Source of the DNA: Pseudomonas sp. MF4836
GTDB lineage: Bacteria > Pseudomonadota > Gammaproteobacteria > Pseudomonadales > Pseudomonadaceae
Length of the DNA: 64,000 bases
NCBI RefSeq assembly: GCF_002018875.1
Contig: NZ_MVOL01000002.1
Coordinates: forward strand, 186,001-250,000
Direction: 5' to 3'
A model generated the notes under the pieces. That model made no database searches, was not told the DNA's origin, and saw nothing but the letters and a program-made list of their open reading frames with translations. Below are positions 36,457-44,332 of the stretch, piece by piece. How positions within the stretch are numbered: the stretch's first letter is position 1; every line of letters begins with the position of its first letter. The translations under genes were made by a program, and so were the position numbers.

Positions 36457-36825
36457 ATGCCCCATTGCATCATCGATTGCCCGGTTGCCCTGGCCCAGCG
36501 CGTCGGCGAACAGACCCTACTGGCCGCCGTGCATGACGCCCTCGATGCCTTCGGCGTATTCAAGCCGGGGGACATCAAGGTGCGCCTCAACGGCTGCAGC
36601 CATTACCGCTGCGGCGCAACCCAGGACGACTTCGTGCACGTGGCGCTGTACCTGTTCGCCGGGCGCAGCGCCGAGCAACAACGCAGCCTCGCCTCGGCGA
36701 CCTTGGCCGCCCTGGTAGCCTTGCTGCCCGAGGTCGAGGCGCTGTCCATGGATGTGAGGGAAATGCCGCGCGAGACGTTCGTCAACCGCAGCCAATACCT
36801 CGAAGAAGCCGGGCGCTCGGCCTGA
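36457..36825 (+). CDS. Tautomerase-family (5-carboxymethyl-2-hydroxymuconate isomerase-like) protein
   Basis: A 122-residue protein starting MPHCI, so that removal of Met exposes the catalytic N-terminal proline of the tautomerase superfamily. The FVHVALYLFAGRSAEQQ segment matches the HpaF-type core. True HpaF acts on an aromatic-degradation intermediate, yet no other aromatic genes are here. In this place it may tautomerise a keto-deoxy sugar acid or lactone. The start has AAAGGAG at 36443. It lies 29 bases after the chemoreceptor. Confidence 0.75.
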   Translation: MPHCIIDCPVALAQRVGEQTLLAAVHDALDAFGVFKPGDIKVRLNGCSHYRCGATQDDFVHVALYLFAGRSAEQQRSLASATLAALVALLPEVEALSMDVREMPRETFVNRSQYLEEAGRSA

Positions 36826-36879
36826 ACCCAACGGTTCAGCCACCCCGGCGTGATGACTGGCAAAAACAAGGAAAACAAC

Positions 36880-38697
36880 ATGCCGTATCAAAACCCTGCT
36901 GTCGCTCTGCCCAAACGCCCCCTGGCACGCGCTGTCGTCGCTGCCCTCACGCTGGGCTGCAGCCTGCCGCTGTGGGCCCTGCAAGCACCGAGCAAGGTGC
37001 AAGTGCCGACCCTGGCCTTTGATGACCAGCAGATCATCCTGGTCTGGGAAAAGCCCGCGGACCACGCCGCGATCAAGGATTACCGGGTCTACGTCAATGG
37101 CACCCTGCTGGGCAGCGCCAATGGCAACAACGACAGCGTATCGCCGGCCAAGCCCTACATCGACCGCTTCTACGAGCAGGACCCGGCCAACTTCCACTAC
37201 CGCATCGCCATCCACAGCTTCACCGCCCAGGGCCTGAAGCCCGACACCCAGTACCGTTTCACCGTGCGTTCGGTCGACGGCCATGGCAAGGAGTCCGCCG
37301 ACAGCCCGGCCGTGGTGCAGCGCACCAGCCAAGTCCCGGCCCTGTTCGATGTCAAAAAATACGGCGCCAAGGGCGATGGCAGCAGCCTCGACACCCTGGC
37401 AATCCAGAACGCCATCGACGCCTGCACGGCCGGCTGCAAAGTGCTGCTGCCCAAGGGCACCTACAAAAGCGGCGCGCTCTACCTCAAGAGCAACATGACC
37501 CTGGAAATCGCCGAGGGCGCGACCCTGCTTGGCTCCGAGCGTGCCGAAGACTATCCGCTGGCGGGTTACATCCAGTATCCGTACTCGACCACCGTGCGCC
37601 CGGCCTCGCTGATCAATGCCTTGCCGCGTGATCCGAAACAGCACCAGACCTTCGAAAACATCCGCATCGTCGGCAAGGGCACCATCGACGGCAACGGCTG
37701 GAAGCGCCAGGCCGACGTCAAGGACGAACTGGGCCGGCCGCTGCCGTTCTACCTGCCCAGCGACAACACCCGCTACATGCAGGACGGCATCCTGGCCAAG
37801 GCCCAGGTCGAGCAAGCCGTGGCCCGGGGCCTGAACGTCAAGGACGCCTACGGCCAGATGCGCTCGTCGCTGATCACCCTGCGCAACGTGAAGAATGTGT
37901 TCTACGGCGGCTTCACCGTGCTCAACCCGGCGTACCACGGGATCATGAACCTGGAAACCGAAAACGTGGTCATGGCCAACACCACCCACAAGACCTACGA
38001 CGCCAATAACGGCGACGGCATCGAATTCGCCAACAGCAAGGGGGCGATGGTGTTCAACAACTTCTTCGACACCGGCGATGACTGCGTCAACTTCGCCGCC
38101 GGCACCGGGGCCGAAGCGGTGAAGCAAAAGCCCCAGGAAGATGCGTGGATCTTCAACAACTTCTTCCGCAAGGGCCACGGCATGGTGGTCGCCGGCAGCC
38201 ATACCGGTGCCTGGATCCAGAACATCCTGGCTGAAGACAACGTCTCCGACGGCACCGATGCCGGCCTGCGCATGAAGAGCACCAACTTCATGGACGGTGG
38301 TGCGCGCAACGTGGTCTTCCGCGATTCGGCGATCCGCAACACGGTCAAGCAAGCCTTTATCTTCACCCTCGACTACAACGACCCCAACGCCAAACTCGAC
38401 TACACCAAATCCACCGTGCCCGGGCAGTTCAAAGACATTCGGGTCAGCGACGTCAGCGTCGAGAACGCCAAACTGGCCGCCATCGAAGTCAAGGGTGAAG
38501 GCAAGAACAACGCCTACCACCAAGGCCTGACCTTCGAGCGCGTACGCTTCAGCGGCACTGCCAAAGCCAAGATCGACGGCCTCAAGGACTCCCGCTTCGA
38601 CACCCTGCGCTTCACCCAGACCGGTGGCGCCAACCCTTGGCAAATCAGCGACAGCCCGGGCTTGACCTTCAAGGATGTGGAGCCTGCGCCGTTGTAG
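36880..38697 (+). CDS. Secreted polygalacturonase, GH28 with N-terminal Fn3 domain (PehX-like)
   Basis: A 605-residue protein. The ATG at 36880 is followed by a signal peptide (RAVVAALTLGCSLPLWA), a fibronectin III-type domain (about 30-145), and a right-handed beta-helix of glycoside hydrolase family 28. The GH28 residues are visible: N376/D378, catalytic pair D400-D401 (TGDDC), H433 (GHG) and R464/K466 (RMK). It probably releases galacturonate or digalacturonate from polygalacturonan ends. It closes the pectin locus, with a terminator right after. Confidence 0.9.
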   Translation: MPYQNPAVALPKRPLARAVVAALTLGCSLPLWALQAPSKVQVPTLAFDDQQIILVWEKPADHAAIKDYRVYVNGTLLGSANGNNDSVSPAKPYIDRFYEQDPANFHYRIAIHSFTAQGLKPDTQYRFTVRSVDGHGKESADSPAVVQRTSQVPALFDVKKYGAKGDGSSLDTLAIQNAIDACTAGCKVLLPKGTYKSGALYLKSNMTLEIAEGATLLGSERAEDYPLAGYIQYPYSTTVRPASLINALPRDPKQHQTFENIRIVGKGTIDGNGWKRQADVKDELGRPLPFYLPSDNTRYMQDGILAKAQVEQAVARGLNVKDAYGQMRSSLITLRNVKNVFYGGFTVLNPAYHGIMNLETENVVMANTTHKTYDANNGDGIEFANSKGAMVFNNFFDTGDDCVNFAAGTGAEAVKQKPQEDAWIFNNFFRKGHGMVVAGSHTGAWIQNILAEDNVSDGTDAGLRMKSTNFMDGGARNVVFRDSAIRNTVKQAFIFTLDYNDPNAKLDYTKSTVPGQFKDIRVSDVSVENAKLAAIEVKGEGKNNAYHQGLTFERVRFSGTAKAKIDGLKDSRFDTLRFTQTGGANPWQISDSPGLTFKDVEPAPL

Positions 38698-38717
38698 GGC
38701 TCAAATCACCCACCCAT

Positions 38718-38745
38718 AAAAAACCGCCTGTGAAGGCGGTTTTTT
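38718..38745 (+). terminator. Terminator after polygalacturonase gene
   Basis: The stem AAAAAACCGCCT / AGGCGGTTTTTT with a four-base loop forms a textbook intrinsic terminator. Confidence 0.9.
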
Positions 38746-38816
38746 GTGCTGCTACTTCAGTGAAAAGCCACGTGGCAATTGGTCCGAACGGTCGTGTGCA
38801 TGTTTTCAGGATCTAG

Positions 38817-38831
38817 TAGGATTAAATCCTA
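38817..38831. promoter_or_regulatory. Perfect 15-base palindrome, probable ParD operator
   Basis: TAGGATTAAATCCTA is a perfect palindrome 20 bases before the antitoxin start. RHH-type antitoxins autoregulate through such sites. Confidence 0.65.
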
Positions 38832-38851
38832 TTCCATCCGGAAGCCTCATC

Positions 38852-39130
38852 ATGCGCACCACTCAACAATTTAGTATCACGCTGCCCAGCCAGATGGCCG
38901 ATGTGGTCAAGGCCAAGGTGGCCTCAGGTGAATATGCCACTGAAAGCGAAGTGATTCGGGACGGCCTGCGGGCGCTGCTGGCTCGCGACCGCGCCTTGGA
39001 TAACTGGTTGGTTGGCCAGGTTGGTCCGGCTTATGACGCTTTGAAAGCTGACCCTGAAAGTGCACTCAGCGTTGAGCAAGTACGCGCTCGTTTACTGGCC
39101 GAGCATCAGGCCACCCTTGCTAAACCGTAA
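38852..39130 (+). CDS. parD: ParD-family antitoxin (ribbon-helix-helix)
   Basis: A 92-residue protein. Its N-terminal ribbon-helix-helix (QFSITLPSQMADVVKAKV) binds DNA and the acidic C-terminal tail should wrap the toxin. It lies in front of parE with the start of parE overlapping its stop (TAATG). The upstream palindrome suggests autoregulation. Confidence 0.85.
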   Translation: MRTTQQFSITLPSQMADVVKAKVASGEYATESEVIRDGLRALLARDRALDNWLVGQVGPAYDALKADPESALSVEQVRARLLAEHQATLAKP

Positions 39131-39444
39131 TGACCTACACCGTGCAGTTCGCCCCGCAGTCCCTGGAGCAGTTGGCAGCACTCTATGGTTACCTTGCCGC
39201 CGAGGCTTCGCCGCAGATTGCCCTGCGCTACACCGACGCTATCGTTAGCCACTGTGAAAAATTACGTACGTTCCCGCGGCGAGGAAACTTGCGCGAGGAT
39301 ATACGCCCAGGCCTGCGTATCACCCACTACCGCAAGCGGGCAGTGATTGCCTTTACGGTGGATGAGGAGAAGGTTTTCATCCTGGGGATTTTTTATGGTG
39401 GGCAAGACTTCGAGACGGCGTTGCAAGGGAATGTGGATGAATAG
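39130..39444 (+). CDS. parE: ParE-family toxin
   Basis: A 104-residue RelE/ParE-fold protein with the typical N-terminal helix pair (QFAPQSLEQLAALYGYLA) and strands ending in VFILGIFYGGQDF. ParE toxins usually poison DNA gyrase. Co-translated with the ParD antitoxin. Confidence 0.85.
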   Translation: MTYTVQFAPQSLEQLAALYGYLAAEASPQIALRYTDAIVSHCEKLRTFPRRGNLREDIRPGLRITHYRKRAVIAFTVDEEKVFILGIFYGGQDFETALQGNVDE

Positions 39445-39572
39445 AGCAGCCTGCAAGATTAAGCCCCGCAACGACTACCCACTACTGCCTTGACCCAGAA
39501 ACAAGAGCTTGGATAGCCGATTTGTGATGCGGCCAGGCAATGCTCCACCCACTGCCTGGCCCATCGCGGCCC

Positions 39573-41984
39573 TTAGAAATCCCAGCGGGTAGTGACCATC
39601 ACATTGCGCGGGTCGCCGTAGTAGGCCGAGGTGTAGAAGCCGATGTTGGTGTAGTACACCTTGTCGAACAGGTTGTTGACGTTGAGGGTCGCCGACAGGT
39701 TTTCCGTGAGCTGGTAGCGGGCCATCAGGTCCACCAGCCAGTACGGGTCCTGGGTGAACTCTTCGGAGCGTCGCTTGCCGCTGTTGTAGAGCGTCTGCCA
39801 GCCAGCGCTCTGCCAGCGTGCGCCGCCACCGAGGGTGAGTTTGTCCAGGCTGCCCTTGAGCTTGTAGCTGGTGTAGAAGCTGACCTGGTCTTCCGGCTCC
39901 CAGGTCGAGACTTTTTCGTTCTCGGCGTCGCGGGCGATCTTGTGGGTGTAGCCCGCCTGCAACTGCCAACCGGGGCTGAGTTCGCCGGAGATTTCCGCTT
40001 CATAGCCTTTGGTCTTGGTCTCGGTGCCCACATAGGCGCGGTCGTTGCCCGGAATCGAGTTGAACAGCGTGTCGGCCAGCGGTCGATTTTTTTCATGCAC
40101 TTCGAAATAGGCGAGGCTGGTATTCAGGCGGCCGTCGAAGAACTCGCCCTTGAGACCAAATTCATAGTTTTTGCCTTCGTTGGGCTCCAGCATCTTGCCG
40201 TTACGGTCCTCGTATTCGGTATGGGGCTGGAAGATCTCGGTGTAGCTGGCATAGGTGGAGAAGTTGTCGTTGAGGTCGTACACCAGGCCGGCATAGGGGA
40301 TCACCTTGCCGCTTTCCTGGCTGTCACGGGTGCCGGTGACCTGGTAGTTGGCGATCCGCGCGCCGAGCAACAGGTGCAGCTCATCCATCAGGCTGAAGCG
40401 CCCGGTGATGTATGAGCCGGTCTGGCGTGTGGTCAGGTCATTGATCTTGGTCGGCTGGTTCCACAGGGGTTCGATGGCTTCGCCGTGCCATTGGTAGAAG
40501 TCGTAGGCGTTGTCGATGAAGGTCGGCCTGCCGTAATCCTTGCCCTTCCACTTGGAAATGGACAGCGACTGGCCTACCACCAACTGGTGCTCGCGGCCGA
40601 GCAATTCGAAGGGCCCCGAGGCATAGACATCCAGGCTGTCGGCGGTGGTTTCGCCGGTGTACTTCTGCGCCCAGATCGAACTTTCGGTGGCGCTGTCCTG
40701 GGAAATGTAGCCCAGAGGCGAGTCGTAGCCGTTGATCTGATGGTTGTACTGGCCCTTGGTCACCCAGCCGTTGGCAAAGCTGTGTTCGAGGGTGGCGAAG
40801 GCGGTGCGGCTGTATTGGGCCCATGAGCTCCATTTCGGGCCGTTGTTGAATGAGCGCGGCAGGTCCAGGCGATTGCCAACGGCATCGTAGACGGTGCGGG
40901 AGCCGGTCCAGCTGGAGCCTTTCGGATCGCTGTCCTGATAGTCGGCGCCCAGGGTCAGCAGGGTGTCTTCGTCCAGGTCGACTTCGAGGATGCCGTAGTA
41001 CACGCCGGTCTTGCGTGAGTAGTGGTCGAGGAAGGATTTCTTGTCCTGGTAGGCCGCCACTGCCCGGCCGCGTACGTTACCGGTTTCGGTCAAGGGGCCG
41101 CTGACGTCGATCTGGGTGCGGTAGTTGTCCCAGGTGCCGGCACCGAGTTCGATGTTGCCCTGGAACTCGGCGGTCGGCTTCTTGCGAATCAGGTTGATGG
41201 TGCCGCCGGCGCCACCCGCGCCGGTGAGCAAGCCGGTGGCGCCCTTGAGCACTTCGACGCGGTCATAAATGGCCATGTCGGTGAGGGTCTGGCCCGCCGA
41301 GTACTGGGTGTCACGCAGGGTTGGAATGCCATCGTACTGAAAGTTGACGATGGAGAAACCGCGGGAATAGTAGTTGGTGCGCTCGGAGTCGTAGGTCGAG
41401 ACGGTGATGCCCGGGGTGTGGCGCATCACGTCATCAATGGCATTGAGCCCGAAATCATCCATGACCTGGCGGGTCACCACCGAAATCGATTGCGGGGTTT
41501 CCCGTGGGGTCAACACCAGGCGCGTGGCGGTGGCGATGGTGCCCGGGGTGTAGGACCCGGTGCCTTCGGTCACGGTGCCCAACTGGTTGGCGATAACCTC
41601 GGTGGAGCCCAGCTCCAGAGCGCCCTCGGTCTTGATCGCGACCAGCACATAGCCGCCGTTGCTCTGCCGTTGGGCCTGCAATCCGCTGTTGGCAAGCAGG
41701 CGCTGCAGACCGTCGTCGACGCTGTACGAGCCTTTGAGGCCGGCGGTGTTGAGGTGGCGGGCCTGTTCGGTGTCGAAGGAAATGGTCACCCCTGCCTGCA
41801 CGCCAAATTGAGTCAGGGCCTCACCCAGCGGGCCGGCGGCGATCTGGTACCCCGCCTGGCTCTGGGCCAGGGCGGGAACAGGCGTCAGCGCCAGTCCGGA
41901 CAGGCTCGCGAAGCTCAGGCCAAAGAGGGCCAGGCGCACTGCGCGAGGCAGCGAGGTCCGGGCGTAGAGGGGAAACTGGGACAT
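39573..41984 (-). CDS. TonB-dependent siderophore receptor with signalling (STN) domain
   Basis: An 803-residue transducing receptor of the FpvA/FecA type. A signal peptide (ALFGLSFASLSGLALTPVPALA) precedes an STN domain (about 45-125, LTQFGVQAGVTISFD), then a plug (DVMRHTPGITV, VEVLKGATGLLTGAGG) and a barrel ending in MVTTRWDF. The STN domain passes the ligand signal to the anti-sigma factor FecR encoded next door. Hydroxamate or pyoverdine-like siderophore is possible; not resolved. It follows fecR by 112 bases on the same strand. Confidence 0.88.
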   Translation of the reverse strand: MSQFPLYARTSLPRAVRLALFGLSFASLSGLALTPVPALAQSQAGYQIAAGPLGEALTQFGVQAGVTISFDTEQARHLNTAGLKGSYSVDDGLQRLLANSGLQAQRQSNGGYVLVAIKTEGALELGSTEVIANQLGTVTEGTGSYTPGTIATATRLVLTPRETPQSISVVTRQVMDDFGLNAIDDVMRHTPGITVSTYDSERTNYYSRGFSIVNFQYDGIPTLRDTQYSAGQTLTDMAIYDRVEVLKGATGLLTGAGGAGGTINLIRKKPTAEFQGNIELGAGTWDNYRTQIDVSGPLTETGNVRGRAVAAYQDKKSFLDHYSRKTGVYYGILEVDLDEDTLLTLGADYQDSDPKGSSWTGSRTVYDAVGNRLDLPRSFNNGPKWSSWAQYSRTAFATLEHSFANGWVTKGQYNHQINGYDSPLGYISQDSATESSIWAQKYTGETTADSLDVYASGPFELLGREHQLVVGQSLSISKWKGKDYGRPTFIDNAYDFYQWHGEAIEPLWNQPTKINDLTTRQTGSYITGRFSLMDELHLLLGARIANYQVTGTRDSQESGKVIPYAGLVYDLNDNFSTYASYTEIFQPHTEYEDRNGKMLEPNEGKNYEFGLKGEFFDGRLNTSLAYFEVHEKNRPLADTLFNSIPGNDRAYVGTETKTKGYEAEISGELSPGWQLQAGYTHKIARDAENEKVSTWEPEDQVSFYTSYKLKGSLDKLTLGGGARWQSAGWQTLYNSGKRRSEEFTQDPYWLVDLMARYQLTENLSATLNVNNLFDKVYYTNIGFYTSAYYGDPRNVMVTTRWDF

Positions 41985-42096
41985 TAAATGATCCTTCCGT
42001 TGTCATGGCAGAAAGGCGCTGTAATCGCGGCTTGTGTCATGGACGGATGAGAATCGAAATCAGCAAGGTCGACCGCCGGATATTTTCAAATGGCTC

Positions 42097-43044
42097 TCAG
42101 GCCGGCTCGATACTGGCCCAGTAACGGGTCAGGTAGCGCACTTTTACCGGCAGGGTCTTGCTCAGGTTTTGCAGCACGGTATCGGTGTCGTCGAAGCGGA
42201 AGGCTCCGGAAATGCGCAGGCCCTGAACCGATGCCGCGCAGCGCAATACGCCCGGGCGATACCGGCCCAGCTCCTGGATAAAATCCCCCAGGCGCCAGTC
42301 GTTCACGCTCAGCATGCCCTGGACCCAGGCGGTGGAGGCCGGGGGTAAAAGGCCAGGCGCCTGGACGTGATCACGATCGAACGTGACCTGCTGCCCGGCC
42401 TCCAGGCGCAGAGCGCGCTCGACATGCTGACGCGGCCCCACTTCCACCGCCGCCTGCAATACGCCGACTCGCGTCTGCTCGTCCAGTTGGCGCACGCTGA
42501 ACTGGGTGCCAAGTGCGCGGATGCGGCCTTCAGCGGTCTGCACGATAAAGGGCCGTTGGGCGGGGTCCTTGGCGGTCTGCACCAGGATTTCACCACGGTG
42601 CAGCTGGATCAACCGCTGCTCTGGGTCGAAGCGGATATCGATTGCAGTGTCGGCGTTCAGCTCCAGTTGCGAGCCATCGTCCAGGAGCAGCGAACGACGC
42701 TCACCCAGGCCGGTGCGTTGCTGAGCGAGCATCGAGCGATACGGCACCTGTTCGACTGCCAGCCAGTTGCACCCGCCGACGGCCAGCAACATGCCGAGCA
42801 TTTTCAACACGTCCCGGCGCTGCGCCCCGGCCGCACCAAGGCTGGAGAGCGCTGCCTGCCTGGGCATCATCGACCATTGCTGTTGCAGTGTTTCGACGCG
42901 CGCCCAAGCCGCCGCGTGCTGCGGGCTGGATTGCAACCAGAGCTGCCAGGCCCGGGTTCGCGCCTCGTTGACCGTGCCGTCATTGAGCTGCACATACCAG
43001 GTGGCGGCGGCTTCAAGGGTCTTGAGGTCCGGGGCAGCAGGCAT
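42097..43044 (-). CDS. fecR: FecR-family anti-sigma factor/regulator
   Basis: A 315-residue membrane regulator with an N-terminal DUF4880-type cytoplasmic region, a weak membrane segment (VLKMLGMLLAVGGCNWLAV) and the FecR periplasmic domain (LLDDGSQLELNADTAIDIRFD, GRIRALGTQFSVRQ). Its start overlaps the stop of the sigma factor gene (TGATG). It conveys receptor signalling to the ECF sigma factor. Confidence 0.88.
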   Translation of the reverse strand: MPAAPDLKTLEAAATWYVQLNDGTVNEARTRAWQLWLQSSPQHAAAWARVETLQQQWSMMPRQAALSSLGAAGAQRRDVLKMLGMLLAVGGCNWLAVEQVPYRSMLAQQRTGLGERRSLLLDDGSQLELNADTAIDIRFDPEQRLIQLHRGEILVQTAKDPAQRPFIVQTAEGRIRALGTQFSVRQLDEQTRVGVLQAAVEVGPRQHVERALRLEAGQQVTFDRDHVQAPGLLPPASTAWVQGMLSVNDWRLGDFIQELGRYRPGVLRCAASVQGLRISGAFRFDDTDTVLQNLSKTLPVKVRYLTRYWASIEPA

Positions 43045-43544
43045 CAGTTCTCGACCAGCAGCAGGCAGCGGGTCATGGCGCGAATCAGGTGATTCTTGAC
43101 CGTGGTCACCGACACCCCAAAACGCTCAGCGGCGGCAATGTAGGTCAGCCCCTCAAGCTGCACCGCGAGGAAAATCTCCCGGGTGCGGGTGCCCAGTTCA
43201 TCGAGCAGGCTATCGACCGCCACCAGCATCTCGATGATCGACAGGCGAACCTCCGGCGACACGTCAACCGGCTCCGGCCTCTGGGCCAGTGCGTACAGAT
43301 ACGCCTGCTCAATGGTGCGGCGACGGGACTTGTCGATCAGCAGCGAACGGGCAATGGCGCTGAGGTAACTGCGCGGCTCGCGGATCGGCGCGTCGTTGCG
43401 GGCCGTCATCACCCGCAGGAAGGTGTCCTGCGCCAGGTCCGAAGCATCGGCAGCATTGCCCAGCCGTACGCGCAGCCAGCTTTTCAGCCAACTGTTGTGT
43501 TCGCTGTACAGCCGATGAAGAGCTGAATGATCAAGCGCCGACAT
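43044..43544 (-). CDS. fecI: ECF sigma factor, FecI family
   Basis: A 166-residue ECF sigma factor with region 2 (ASDLAQDTFLRVMTARND) and region 4 (YIAAAERFGVSVTTVKNH). It should drive transcription of the adjacent receptor when the FecR signal arrives. A Fur-box-like site at 43563-43584 suggests iron control of the sigma gene. Confidence 0.9.
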   Translation of the reverse strand: MSALDHSALHRLYSEHNSWLKSWLRVRLGNAADASDLAQDTFLRVMTARNDAPIREPRSYLSAIARSLLIDKSRRRTIEQAYLYALAQRPEPVDVSPEVRLSIIEMLVAVDSLLDELGTRTREIFLAVQLEGLTYIAAAERFGVSVTTVKNHLIRAMTRCLLLVEN

Positions 43545-43562
43545 GAGGGTTTCACCAGTGCG

Positions 43563-43584
43563 TAAATGGTAATCGCTCGCATTG
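43563..43584. promoter_or_regulatory. Fur-box-like site upstream of fecI
   Basis: TAAATGGTAATCGCTCGCATT shares the AATGGTAAT core with the site at 16787 upstream of the other TonB receptor. It lies 19-40 bases before the fecI start. Confidence 0.5.
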
Positions 43585-43754
43585 TCGTGATGGGAGGGTA
43601 TTTATGCAAGGGGGCGTTCGGGCAGCCGACGATGGGTGGACCAACGCCAGCTCAGGGCACGTGGCGGCGACGTGCCCGGCGCTCATCATGTGAAGGCGGT
43701 GTTGGCGGGTTGCGGTGGCGTTCGAAAAAGCGCGGTTGCGGCTTTTGCCGTGAG

Positions 43755-44192
43755 TCAGGACTGGCGATCAATATCGCGCCGCAGAACGACCGCGGTGGTG
43801 ATGTCCTCAACGGACTCGTGACTGGCTACGGCATCCCTGACTCGATTCAGGTCATCGATGGTGCGTGATTCGACCTCAATCACCAGGTCGAGCTGGCCAC
43901 TGACCGAAGAAATGCGCCGCACCTGGGAGTTCTGCGCCAACAGGTCCAGCAGGCCCATGGCAGGGGTGCGTTTGAGACTCACAAGGAGGATGGCGCGAAT
44001 CACATTGGCATCGATTTCGCCGATATCCGCTCGGTAGCCTCTGATCACGCCATTGCGTTCAAGGTTGATCACCCGCTCGCTGGTAGCGCTTCTTGAAAGC
44101 CCGATTCTGGCTGCCAGAGCCTTCAGCGCAATGCGCGCCTCTTTGGACAGAATTTCGAGTATTTCGCGATCTTTCGTGTCCAGGTCGCGCAT
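43755..44192 (-). CDS. Lrp/AsnC-family transcriptional regulator
   Basis: A 145-residue regulator beginning at the ATG at 44192 (the longer frame lacks homology). The helix-turn-helix (about 6-50: ARIGLSRSATSERVINLERN) is followed by an RAM ligand-binding domain (ISSVSGQLDLVIEVESRT). It is divergent from the kinase/M23/PLP fusion gene and close to the amino-acid transporter, and probably controls both. Its effector is likely the substrate amino acid. Confidence 0.85.
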   Translation of the reverse strand: MRDLDTKDREILEILSKEARIALKALAARIGLSRSATSERVINLERNGVIRGYRADIGEIDANVIRAILLVSLKRTPAMGLLDLLAQNSQVRRISSVSGQLDLVIEVESRTIDDLNRVRDAVASHESVEDITTAVVLRRDIDRQS

Positions 44193-44332
44193 GAGAACTC
44201 CCCCCGTTGTGCTACCGAATTTGTGCCGGTCGATTCCGACAATATGCAGGCCAAAGCCGACCGCATACTTACTGTCCTCCCCTATTTCGCATGCCAAGCT
44301 ATCTGAAAAAAATGGCTTGGAAAACAATTACT

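Noticed and set aside
36517..38643. Long antisense open frame across the polygalacturonase
   Set aside because: Same GC artefact. The sense strand encodes GH28 with all catalytic residues.
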